From CAG-826 sp964583155 (GTDB lineage Bacteria > Bacillota_I > Bacilli_A > RFN20 > CAG-826), in contig CAZOUY010000011.1 of NCBI GenBank assembly GCA_964583155.1, forward strand, positions 1 to 33,852: a stretch of 33,852 nucleotides of DNA, in the 5' to 3' direction. Shown one piece after another: positions 16,465-24,171 of this stretch. Each line of letters opens with the position of its first letter. The stretch's first letter is position 1. A program made the position numbers and the translations under genes. The notes under the pieces are model-generated. The model had not been told where the DNA came from. It was given only the letters and a program-made list of their open reading frames with translations, and did no database searches.

Positions 16465-18189
16465 TTAATCGCGAAATTGATATTGATACAATTCTGCATA
16501 AAGGCCATTATTCGCTATCAATTCATCATGAGTGCCTCTTTCAACAATACCATCCGGTGTTAAGACGATTATTTCATCGGCGTTTTTAACAGTGGATAAA
16601 CGATGCGCTACCACCAAAGTGGTGCGGCCTTGAGCAAGATGCATTAAGGAGTGTTGAATTTGCATTTCAGTCATATTATCTAAGGCCGAAGTTGCCTCAT
16701 CTAGAATTAGTATTGGTGGATTCTTTAAAAAGGCCCGCGCTATTGAAATACGCTGCTTTTGACCACCTGATAAAAGAATACCTCTTTCACCGACATATGT
16801 ATCATAGCCTTGATCAAGCGCCATGATAAAATCATGGATATTCGCTTTTTTGGCGGCCTCTATGATTTCTTCATCGGTCGCGTCTAAATTTCCGTAAGCA
16901 ATATTTTCTTTAATAGTGCCGGCAAAAAGGAAAACATCTTGAGCCACGATGCCCACTAGCTTCCGTAATGATACTAAATTTAAATCGCGAATATCGATAC
17001 CATCGATAGAAATCTTTCCATCATCAATTTCATAAAACCGCGGTATTAAGTGACAAATTGTCGTTTTTCCACCACCGGAAGGGCCCACTAAAGCGATTGT
17101 TTTCCCCTTCTTGATTTTGAAAGAAAGCTGATGCAAAACTAAATCTTGATCCTCTTTTTCATGATGGTAGGTGAAGCTAACATTATCAAAAGCGATTTCA
17201 TCTTGAAAATCATTGATGCTAATGGCATTAGGGCTTTGTGTTTCTTCACTTAAATCCATGACTTCGATAAAGCGTGCGAAGCCGCTCATTCCACTAACAA
17301 TTTGCTCATAGGTGTTAACGAGAGTTCTGATCGGATTGATGAGCATCATAATGTAAAGAATATAAGCGGCAAACTCACCATCATCCAGATAGCCCTTTGC
17401 AAAGAAAACACCGCCAACCACAAGCACTATTAAATAGAGTAAATCGGTAAAGAAGGTCATACCCGAGTTAAAGATTCCCATATACTTATAGGCGCCTTCC
17501 CGAGCTTTTTGAAAACGAACGCTTGCCTTTTGGAACTTTTCCAATTCGTATTCTTCACTAGTGTACGCCTTCGCCACTCTGATACCGGCGATAGATGATT
17601 CCACTTCGGCATTGATTTCAGCGGTTTCAATGCGCATTTGATTGAATGATCGCTTTTGATTAACGCGCGTTTTAATAGTAAAAATCAATATGAAGGGAAT
17701 CACTGCAAAAATGATAAGAGCCAAACGCCACTCGATTATTGCTAAGACGATAAAAGATCCCAGCATCGTGATAAGCGATAAAAACAAATCCTCCGGGCCA
17801 TGATGAGCAAGTTCGCTTATATCCATTAAATCATTGATGATTCGTGACATAATATGCCCGGTTTTATTCTCATCATAATATGAAAAAGGTAGCTTCTGCA
17901 ATTTTTTAAACATATCTCGCCGCATATCGGCTTGCATCTTGACGCCTACCATATGTCCCCAGTACAAAATGATATAATTCAAAATAGCCTTAACCACATA
18001 TATTAATAGAAGTATTCCACCCCATAAAAGAATCATCGAGATATCGCGGGCCGGAACGTAATTGTTGATAATTTCCTTCGCGATGAAGGGATAAAACAAA
18101 TTGATAATTGCTACCAGAAAAGCACAAAAAATATCCAATAAAAATAATTTTAGATGCGGTTTATAATAAGCGATAAATCTTTTAATCAT
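16465..18189 (-). CDS. ABC exporter half-transporter (permease-ATPase), multidrug/lipid type
   Basis: A 574-residue type IV ABC exporter subunit that probably works as a homodimer. Six membrane helices occupy residues ~15-300 and the nucleotide-binding domain follows from ~325. Motifs are Walker A GPSGGGKTT, Q-loop VAQDVFLFAGTIKENIAYG, signature LSGGQKQRISIARAF, Walker B ILILDEATSALD and the switch VAHRLS. The Glu after Walker B is present, so ATP hydrolysis is expected. GGAG precedes the start, which overlaps the end of the Nudix gene closely (4-bp gap), placing it third in a nadE-Nudix-ABC operon. The substrate is unknown. Confidence 0.92.
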   Translation of the reverse strand: MIKRFIAYYKPHLKLFLLDIFCAFLVAIINLFYPFIAKEIINNYVPARDISMILLWGGILLLIYVVKAILNYIILYWGHMVGVKMQADMRRDMFKKLQKLPFSYYDENKTGHIMSRIINDLMDISELAHHGPEDLFLSLITMLGSFIVLAIIEWRLALIIFAVIPFILIFTIKTRVNQKRSFNQMRIETAEINAEVESSIAGIRVAKAYTSEEYELEKFQKASVRFQKAREGAYKYMGIFNSGMTFFTDLLYLIVLVVGGVFFAKGYLDDGEFAAYILYIMMLINPIRTLVNTYEQIVSGMSGFARFIEVMDLSEETQSPNAISINDFQDEIAFDNVSFTYHHEKEDQDLVLHQLSFKIKKGKTIALVGPSGGGKTTICHLIPRFYEIDDGKISIDGIDIRDLNLVSLRKLVGIVAQDVFLFAGTIKENIAYGNLDATDEEIIEAAKKANIHDFIMALDQGYDTYVGERGILLSGGQKQRISIARAFLKNPPILILDEATSALDNMTEMQIQHSLMHLAQGRTTLVVAHRLSTVKNADEIIVLTPDGIVERGTHDELIANNGLYAELYQYQFRD

Positions 18190-18193
18190 TGCT

Positions 18194-18733
18194 TTACTCC
18201 TTTCTTGAACCCAATAAATACAAGCTTATTGCGCAAATGGTCTTAGCGTCGACAATTTTTCCATTTAAAATCATTTCTTTGACTTCGGCTAAGGAAAAGG
18301 TGGTTATCTCCAATACTTCATTTTCATCCCAGTGTGTTTCTCTTTTTTCTAACGCCTGCGCCAAATAAAGATGAATGACTTCATCACTATAGCCGCATGT
18401 TGGATAAATCTTACCGAGATACGTAAGCTTATGAGCATGATATCCGGTTTCTTCTTCCAATTCGCGAAGTGCGGTAATGCGATGGTCTTCGCCATAATCG
18501 CATTTGCCGGCCGGAAGTTCAAAAAGAATCTCATCAAAAGGATAACGATATTGTCTTTCCATAACGATTCTGCCATCGTCTAAAATCGGTAATACACAGG
18601 CTGCCTCTACTCTTCGAACCACTTCGCGCGTTGCTAAATGGTCATTAGGACATTTGACGATATCTTCATTGACACGGATGACCTTTCCTTCATAAACGGT
18701 CGTCGAAGAAACCTTTTTTTCTTTTAGATCCAT
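18194..18733 (-). CDS. Nudix hydrolase, ADP-ribose pyrophosphatase type
   Basis: A 179-residue Nudix enzyme. The complete Nudix box G-x5-E-x7-REUxEExGU is seen as GKCDYGE followed by RELEEETGY near residues 76-98. The N-terminal beta-rich region (EKKVSSTTVYEGKVIRV) and an Arg/Glu pattern before the box fit ADP-ribose pyrophosphatases (NudF/YqkG), which split ADP-ribose to AMP and ribose 5-phosphate. The gene lies 17 bp behind NAD synthetase with a GGAGG site, so NAD synthesis and clearance of an NAD breakdown product are co-expressed. Confidence 0.9.
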   Translation of the reverse strand: MDLKEKKVSSTTVYEGKVIRVNEDIVKCPNDHLATREVVRRVEAACVLPILDDGRIVMERQYRYPFDEILFELPAGKCDYGEDHRITALRELEEETGYHAHKLTYLGKIYPTCGYSDEVIHLYLAQALEKRETHWDENEVLEITTFSLAEVKEMILNGKIVDAKTICAISLYLLGSRKE

Positions 18734-18750
18734 AACCGATCGTCTTCCTC

Positions 18751-20868
18751 CTATTCTATTTCATCAAGCTCTTTTAAAAAACTGGCGCTTGATGCATCAC
18801 TTGGCATTCTTAAATCACCCCGTGGCGATAAAGAAACCGAGCCTACCTTTACACCATCCGGTAAGCAGCTTCTCTTAAATTGTTGCGCGAAAAATCTTTT
18901 AAGAAAGACACGAAACCATTTTTTTATCGTCGCTTTATCATATGTTCCATCATTGAAGGTCTGACATGCTATATAATAGATTTTCTTTACGCTATAATGA
19001 TTGCGTAAGAGATGAAACAAAAAGAAATCGTGTAGCTCATATGGGCCGATAATATCCTCCGTTTTTTGAGAGATCTTATCATTGGTAGTCGGAAGCAATT
19101 CCGGTGATACCGGAGTGTCAATAACATCCAATAAAACATCCTTAACCTCTAAATGGCTCATCGCATATTGACGCACTAAATGACGCACCAGCGTTTTAGG
19201 AATGGAAGCATTCACTCCATAATTGGACATATGATCGCCATTATAGGTCGCCCATCCTAAAGCGAGTTCGCTTAAATCGCCCGTTCCGATCACCAATCCG
19301 GAAACCTTGTTAGCGTAATCCATCAGAATTTGGGTTCTTTCGCGGGCTTGCGAATTTTCATATGTCACATCATGCACACTTTCATCATGACCAATATCTT
19401 TAAAGTGCTGTCGAACCGCCTTCTCGATGTTGATTTCTAAAAGAGTGCCCCCAAAAGATTCCGCCAAAATGTAGGCATTATTTTTGGTTCGATCACTTGT
19501 CCCAAAGCATGGCATAGTTAAGCAATGAACTTCTTTCAATGGTCTTTGCATTCTTTTCATCGTTTCAACCGCCACCAAAAGGGCTAATGTTGAATCAAGG
19601 CCACCCGATAAGCCTAATACTAAGGCATGAACATTAGTGTGCGTTATTCTTTTTAAAAGTCCCATTACTTGCAGCTCAAATATTTCTTTAGTCCGGGTGT
19701 CAATGTCATGAGCGGGAATAAATGGTGTCTTAGAAAACCGACTGATGGCTGGAGCTTCTAAGGGCAAAGAGAAATCAACCAAGCAATAATCGGTTTTATC
19801 TCCTTGTGGATAAGAGGTCATCGCTTGTCTTTCGTTGATGATCTTTTCCAAATCTATTTCCGTCATAATGGTTTCGTTGGTAAATAATTCGGCTTTTTCA
19901 AGAATTGTCCCATTTTCGGCGATGATATTTTCCCCCGAGAACACTAGATCGGTGGTTGATTCGCCATTGCCCGCCGAGCTATATAAATAAGCACATATTA
20001 AGCGAGCGGATGTCGCTTTCACAAGCATCTCACGATAATCTTTTTTGCCCACAATTTCATTAGAAGCGCTAAGATTGCATATGATATTCGCACCGGCCAA
20101 CGCATGCTCCGTGGATGGAGGATTAGGAACCCACAGGTCTTCACATATTTCAATAGCGAAGGTCATGGGAACATAATGGCGGTTGCGGAAAAGGATTTTG
20201 CTTCCAAAGGGTGCGTACTGATGAGCATAAGAAATCATCTCAACATGGCGTGGTGCTTTTTCAAAATGCCGCAATTCATAAAACTCATGGTAGTTAGGCA
20301 AATTGACTTTAGGAACAATGCCAAGAATCTTCCCTTTAAACGCCACAATAGCGGAATTATAGAGCTTACTATGCACGCGAATAGGAACGCCAAATACGAA
20401 AACGATGTTACAATCCGCAGTTCTTTTTAATATGTTATCGACTTCACGTTCACAGGCTGTTAATAAAGTATCTTGTAAAAATAAATCTTGGCACGTATAA
20501 CCGCTGAGGCAAAGCTCCGGTAAAACCAAAAGTGAACATCCTTGCTCTTCACAATCGCGGACCTTTTGAATGATGTCCTGTGCGTTATGATTGACATCGG
20601 ATACGAGAACATCGATCGTCGCACAGGCCACTTTGATAAATCCCATAGGGGCACTTTGATCCAAGGCATCCTGATAGCTATTCGATTGCGATAAGGATGA
20701 AGCAATTCCTTGACCATTTCCCATCATCTCTTCGAATAATTCATGGGCCAGAACCACCAAATCGCCATAACCATTCTTCGTAATATATATCGGTTCCTGC
20801 GTGCTATGCGCTTGTTCGGATATCTCGTTGCTTTTTCTTAAATCAGTGATTGGACGAATATTTTTCAT
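18751..20868 (-). CDS. nadE: Glutamine-dependent NAD+ synthetase with N-terminal Phd/YefM antitoxin domain
   Basis: Makes NAD+ from nicotinic acid adenine dinucleotide, ATP and glutamine. Residues ~76-345 are the nitrilase-type glutaminase with E118, K187 and C242 as the catalytic triad (LPELCLSGY, VPKVNLPNY, IEICEDLW). Residues ~395-705 are the synthetase with SGGLDST at 421-427 and the C-terminal SCLPDGVKVGSVS of the long bacterial form. Unusually, residues 1-~50 (IRPITDLRKSNEISEQ..., ITKNGYGDLVVL) are a Phd/YefM antitoxin DNA-binding domain, followed by a ~25-residue linker. Met75, where an ordinary NadE would start, has no ribosome binding site, whereas AAAGGAG precedes Met1. No toxin gene is adjacent. 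The first gene of a nadE-Nudix-ABC operon. Confidence 0.93.
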   Translation of the reverse strand: MKNIRPITDLRKSNEISEQAHSTQEPIYITKNGYGDLVVLAHELFEEMMGNGQGIASSLSQSNSYQDALDQSAPMGFIKVACATIDVLVSDVNHNAQDIIQKVRDCEEQGCSLLVLPELCLSGYTCQDLFLQDTLLTACEREVDNILKRTADCNIVFVFGVPIRVHSKLYNSAIVAFKGKILGIVPKVNLPNYHEFYELRHFEKAPRHVEMISYAHQYAPFGSKILFRNRHYVPMTFAIEICEDLWVPNPPSTEHALAGANIICNLSASNEIVGKKDYREMLVKATSARLICAYLYSSAGNGESTTDLVFSGENIIAENGTILEKAELFTNETIMTEIDLEKIINERQAMTSYPQGDKTDYCLVDFSLPLEAPAISRFSKTPFIPAHDIDTRTKEIFELQVMGLLKRITHTNVHALVLGLSGGLDSTLALLVAVETMKRMQRPLKEVHCLTMPCFGTSDRTKNNAYILAESFGGTLLEINIEKAVRQHFKDIGHDESVHDVTYENSQARERTQILMDYANKVSGLVIGTGDLSELALGWATYNGDHMSNYGVNASIPKTLVRHLVRQYAMSHLEVKDVLLDVIDTPVSPELLPTTNDKISQKTEDIIGPYELHDFFLFHLLRNHYSVKKIYYIACQTFNDGTYDKATIKKWFRVFLKRFFAQQFKRSCLPDGVKVGSVSLSPRGDLRMPSDASSASFLKELDEIE

Positions 20869-20880
20869 AGTTAGCTCCTT

Positions 20881-20935
20881 TGTTTATAATAACGACATAA
20901 TTATGTCCATAATTATTATAACGCAATTACGAAGT
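20881..20935 (-). promoter_or_regulatory. nadE promoter region with 14-bp palindrome
   Basis: The palindrome GACATAATTATGTC lies at 20894-20907, about 26 bp before the nadE start. On the minus strand it directly follows a TATAAT (in GCGTTATAATAATT) and TTGCGT further upstream. The octamer CATAATTA recurs alongside it. Position near the transcription start makes it a candidate operator; I propose the Phd/YefM domain of NadE as its ligand. The divergent hydrolase gene at 21001 could be affected too. Confidence 0.5.
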
Positions 20936-21000
20936 TTTTCTATGTATTATTAATAAAATAATAAATATGTTAAAATTAATAAAAAGGAGATTATTCAATT

Positions 21001-21909
21001 ATGAAATATGGTAAGCCTTATCAAATAACTATCGAAGAGGGATTAACTTTAAAAGGAACATGCTGGCCCCTTCAGGATTGTGACGCCAATATCGTCATTG
21101 TCACCGGTATGGTGGAAGCTTCTTATCGTTACGATGAATTCGCACATTTTCTTAACGATCACGGATTCGGTGTCTATTGCATCGACCACTATGGCCAAGG
21201 ATTAAATATTACCAAAGAAGAAGATATGGGAGTTTGGCCCAAGGATGGCTTTGCAAAGGCGGTCGAAATGGTCAAAACAGAAGTGGAAGATGTGAGAAAA
21301 TTAGGAAAGCCCGTCTATTTGCTCGGGCACTCAATGGGATCATTTGTCAGCCAAGAATTTATCCAAAAGCATAGCGACATAATTCAAAAAGCGATTATTT
21401 GCGGATCATGTGGAAAGCAGTTTATCACTCGAATCGGTGCAATTGCCGCTAATCTATCATGCCTTTTCCATCACCGTGATCACCATCGAGCTACCTTTAT
21501 CAATTCCTTATCCTTCGGAGGCTATAATAAAAAGATCAAAAATCCGCGGACCAGTGCCGATTGGCTTTCTTATAATGAATCCAACATCGATGAATACCTA
21601 GCCGATCCTAATTGTACCTTTATTCCCACAGGTGGTTTTTATAAAGAATTTATGAAAGGATTGAATCGGATTCATCGGAAAAGAAACGTTCAACGCATTC
21701 GCAAGGATCTTCCTATCTTCCTAATAGCCGGCGATGAAGATCCCGTTGGTCAATACGGAAAAGGAGTTGAACGCTTATATAAAATGTATAAAAAATATGG
21801 TCTTCAAGATGTCCGTCTAACTATCTATAAAGGACTACGCCACGAAATTTTAAATGAAAATGAACGCTTCAAGGTTTATGAAGATATTTTGAAGTTCTAT
21901 CAAGAATAA
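21001..21909 (+). CDS. Alpha/beta hydrolase, lysophospholipase/monoacylglycerol-lipase type
   Basis: A 302-residue cytoplasmic serine hydrolase of the Hydrolase_4 group. The nucleophile elbow is GHSMGS near residue 108-113, the acid lies in AGDEDPVG and the catalytic His in KGLRHEIL. The oxyanion region before it, VTGMVEASYRYDEFAHFL, is typical of lysophospholipases. AAAAGGAG precedes the ATG at 21001. It is monocistronic, ending in a perfect ten-base terminator stem. The natural lipid or ester substrate is unknown. Confidence 0.9.
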   Translation: MKYGKPYQITIEEGLTLKGTCWPLQDCDANIVIVTGMVEASYRYDEFAHFLNDHGFGVYCIDHYGQGLNITKEEDMGVWPKDGFAKAVEMVKTEVEDVRKLGKPVYLLGHSMGSFVSQEFIQKHSDIIQKAIICGSCGKQFITRIGAIAANLSCLFHHRDHHRATFINSLSFGGYNKKIKNPRTSADWLSYNESNIDEYLADPNCTFIPTGGFYKEFMKGLNRIHRKRNVQRIRKDLPIFLIAGDEDPVGQYGKGVERLYKMYKKYGLQDVRLTIYKGLRHEILNENERFKVYEDILKFYQE

Positions 21910-21940
21910 TCACCTTTTTAGCAAAACGATTTGATAATGA

Positions 21941-21975
21941 AAATGGATGCTTATCTCGGCATCCATTTTTTATTA
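21941..21975. terminator. Shared bidirectional terminator
   Basis: AAATGGATGC-N10-GCATCCATTT is a perfect ten-base stem with a T run on the plus side and a shorter one on the minus side. It ends the alpha/beta hydrolase transcript and probably also the convergent membrane-protein transcript. Confidence 0.88.
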
Positions 21976-22686
21976 GTTTTCCATATGAATATGCTCAATC
22001 ATCGTTTTTTTAAGACGATAGCTCAAAAACGGCCAATAAATTCCCAAAGTAATTATCAATATAAAAAGAGACTTAAGCCATATCTTCATAAGGAGCCAGT
22101 TTTCATTTTCAACCTTAAGCGAGCGAGATGATATTTTAATTCCTCGACATTCATAGCGTAGATTCAATTGTTTCATCAACGGATAAAATAAACCGATGGA
22201 TATGAACGCTAAGATTTTACGAAGCGCCGCATATATAATAACGAGTATCATATTACCACTAAAGAACGAATTATCATCTTGATCTTCAATTATGGTGGAG
22301 CGATATCGCCACTTCCGAACGCGGGATTTTAAAAAAACACTGCTCAATAATGTCACCACTGATGAGGAAAGAATGCTAAAAACAATGGGAGGTAAGCTAG
22401 TTAGAAGCCGACTTTGAAATAAATCGATGAGATAAAGATAAAGTGACACAATTAAGGCTGTGATAAAAAGCCAAATATAATAGATAAGAACAATATCCTT
22501 GAGTTTTCCTTTAAACCTCAATGAATAGCCATCGATAATAGTGTTTTCCGCTTCCCTTTTATACTCTAAATAAATTAAAAACGGCGAAAGAATCGATAGT
22601 GATAAAAGGGATAGTCCAAAACGTAAGAGAAACAAGACGACATATTCTTTTTTAGACATATTAAAGGTCGAGCATTCTTTTTCCAT
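21973..22686 (-). CDS. Multi-pass membrane protein resembling DUF898 (YjgN)
   Basis: A 237-residue integral membrane protein of unknown function with five or so hydrophobic segments. Two repeated patterns resemble the DUF898/YjgN family: NTIIDGYSLRFKGKLKDIV after a helix, and a final TLGIYWPFLSYRLKKTMIEH, where family members have a TLGIY..W....KW...H signature. The similarity is from memory and the assignment is tentative. No strong ribosome binding site precedes the ATG. It is convergent with the hydrolase and 47 bp behind the P-loop kinase, which has its own terminator. Confidence 0.72.
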   Translation of the reverse strand: MEKECSTFNMSKKEYVVLFLLRFGLSLLSLSILSPFLIYLEYKREAENTIIDGYSLRFKGKLKDIVLIYYIWLFITALIVSLYLYLIDLFQSRLLTSLPPIVFSILSSSVVTLLSSVFLKSRVRKWRYRSTIIEDQDDNSFFSGNMILVIIYAALRKILAFISIGLFYPLMKQLNLRYECRGIKISSRSLKVENENWLLMKIWLKSLFILIITLGIYWPFLSYRLKKTMIEHIHMEN

Positions 22687-22718
22687 ATCTTTATTATGTC
22701 GTTCTTAAAGCAAAATAT

Positions 22719-22745
22719 AAAAAAGAGCAAGAATTATTCTTGCTC
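22719..22745 (-). terminator. Terminator built on the stop codon of the P-loop kinase gene
   Basis: On the minus strand, GAGCAAGAA-TAA-TTCTTGCTC is followed by TTTTTTA. The left arm codes for the last three residues Glu-Gln-Glu and the three-base loop is the stop codon itself, so the coding sequence and terminator overlap. Confidence 0.88.
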
Positions 22746-23210
22746 ATAGGTAATGATTTCTTTAACGAACGCAAATCCTTCCTCTAGTTCCGGCTTTACA
22801 ATCGTACTAGCATAGGATTCCACTTTTTCAAGAGGGAAAAAGTGTTCACCGGGGACTTGATTTCTTTTTTCGATTCTTTGGTAACAAATACTCGCAGGAG
22901 TAGGAAAAAAATATGCACCAACACAAAATTTAGCATCAGGAATTAATTCTTTAATCTTTTCAAAGAAACGCGCACGAACTTTAGGAGTCGGACTGGTTGC
23001 ATCATAGATAACATCTTTGCCTAACATTATATCTTCGGCTAATCTTCGATACACTTCCGGCCACACTAAGGTTTCGTCCCATTCGGGATGCTCCATCCTA
23101 ATAGCGTCACTACTGACAATACGACAATTTAATTCCTTTGCTAAAATGTTTTGGGAATATGTTGATTTTCCGGATCCGGGAATACCGACCATCATATGGA
23201 CAGTAACCAT
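22734..23210 (-). CDS. P-loop kinase of the polynucleotide-kinase-like AAA_33 type
   Basis: A ~158-residue P-loop NTPase. Walker A is MVGIPGSGKSTYSQ near residues 7-20, followed by the IVSSDAIR stretch and DVIYDATSPTPKVRARF, the pattern of AAA_33 or zeta-toxin/PNK-like kinases in which an Asp follows the P loop and an Arg-rich lid closes it (RIEKRNQVPGEHF). It probably phosphorylates a nucleic-acid end or small molecule. The ATG at 23210 is chosen because GAGG lies nine bases before it. A catabolite-repression-like palindrome lies about 105 bp upstream. Confidence 0.8.
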   Translation of the reverse strand: MVTVHMMVGIPGSGKSTYSQNILAKELNCRIVSSDAIRMEHPEWDETLVWPEVYRRLAEDIMLGKDVIYDATSPTPKVRARFFEKIKELIPDAKFCVGAYFFPTPASICYQRIEKRNQVPGEHFFPLEKVESYASTIVKPELEEGFAFVKEIITYEQE

Positions 23211-23315
23211 TTCTTTCAACCTCAACTTCCTTAAATTTTGTGAATTTATATTTTCACATTAATATCGTAAACAACTTCGCGCAAACTCGCAATATTAATT
23301 TGCTTTAAATCATCA

Positions 23316-23329
23316 TGAAAACGTTTTCA
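23316..23329. promoter_or_regulatory. cre-like palindrome upstream of the P-loop kinase gene
   Basis: TGAAAACGTTTTCA is a perfect palindrome and matches the CcpA catabolite-responsive consensus TGWAANCGNTNWCA at every position. It lies between the stop of the gene at 23362 and the kinase start at 23210, in a 150-bp gap that must hold the kinase promoter. Binding by CcpA or another LacI-family regulator is inferred. Confidence 0.55.
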
Positions 23330-23361
23330 AGGATCGCTTCATTTTTATGGAGAAAACTCCT

Positions 23362-24048
23362 TTAATCATCAACGCCCTTTACAGCCGCAGAAACCTTAAA
23401 GCCAAACTGAGATAGTAGACTTTTTGTAATACTTTTTTCTAATTTATCGAAAAACCTACTATAATCCTCAGGCAATGTTGCTCTTTGTCTAATTGTGAGA
23501 AACTTCCCATCATGTCTGCCATGGATATCCACTCCAGTGAACCAGTATGAAAAAGATGTATGAATATCATTGTTTAGCAAAACTCCGAAATCATCTTCAT
23601 TAAATAAGGTGATATTCTTTTTTCTTATTATTTCCTTCAAAAATGTTTCAAAATCTACTAGCTTATATTCACCACAGACCTTAAATGTTGCCTGCGTTTT
23701 ATAAAATTTCGTAACATCATAATGCTCTTCAAAACTTAGAACTGGATATACAACCGGATGATTAAGCAATAAATGTATATAGGTGAATTGACCTAAGCGA
23801 GCATAATAAATTTCACATTTAACTCTTTTAAATAATCCGATTTTTAGGCCCTTAACTTTTTCTGAATTCAATTTAAACGTCCACTCAAATGGCCCGAGTA
23901 TTTTATCCTTTTGCACAATAAAGCAAGAATAATATTCAGGGACTTCAATAATTGTGTCCTTTAAAAAAGTTTTGCCTTCGACTTTTGCAACAATTGTTGT
24001 GGACTTCGGATAAGGATTATCCAATTTAATTTTCACTATTTTTGACAT
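23362..24048 (-). CDS. Unknown protein, possible distant SPFH-domain relative
   Basis: I do not recognise this gene with confidence. The ATG at 24048 is chosen because AAAGGAG lies just before it; the frame extends 12 codons further. The 228-residue product has no membrane segment. Its layout resembles SPFH (YdjI-like) proteins: a beta-rich first half, then a pattern KVCGEYKLVDFETFLKEII followed by a helical pair, ending in LLSQFGFKVSAAVKG, like the end of an SPFH domain. That is fold-level pattern matching only. It is transcribed alone, 123 bp after the membrane-protein gene. Confidence 0.6.
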   Translation of the reverse strand: MSKIVKIKLDNPYPKSTTIVAKVEGKTFLKDTIIEVPEYYSCFIVQKDKILGPFEWTFKLNSEKVKGLKIGLFKRVKCEIYYARLGQFTYIHLLLNHPVVYPVLSFEEHYDVTKFYKTQATFKVCGEYKLVDFETFLKEIIRKKNITLFNEDDFGVLLNNDIHTSFSYWFTGVDIHGRHDGKFLTIRQRATLPEDYSRFFDKLEKSITKSLLSQFGFKVSAAVKGVDD

Positions 24049-24171
24049 ATTTTCTCCTTTAATTTTTATATATCTGTAGTTCAATTATAAAAAAAATATG
24101 CCAGAAAAGCAAACAGCATGTTAATTAATAAAAGGTTAATTGTTCATACTGATGATAGCTTAATAGTATAT

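Noticed and set aside
18371..18583. Open frames antisense to the Nudix and nadE genes
   Set aside because: They are shadows of well-supported genes, without ribosome binding sites or motifs.
18751..21000. A toxin gene partnering the Phd/YefM domain
   Set aside because: No RelE, YoeB or Doc-like frame is adjacent on either strand; neighbours are a Nudix hydrolase and an alpha/beta hydrolase.
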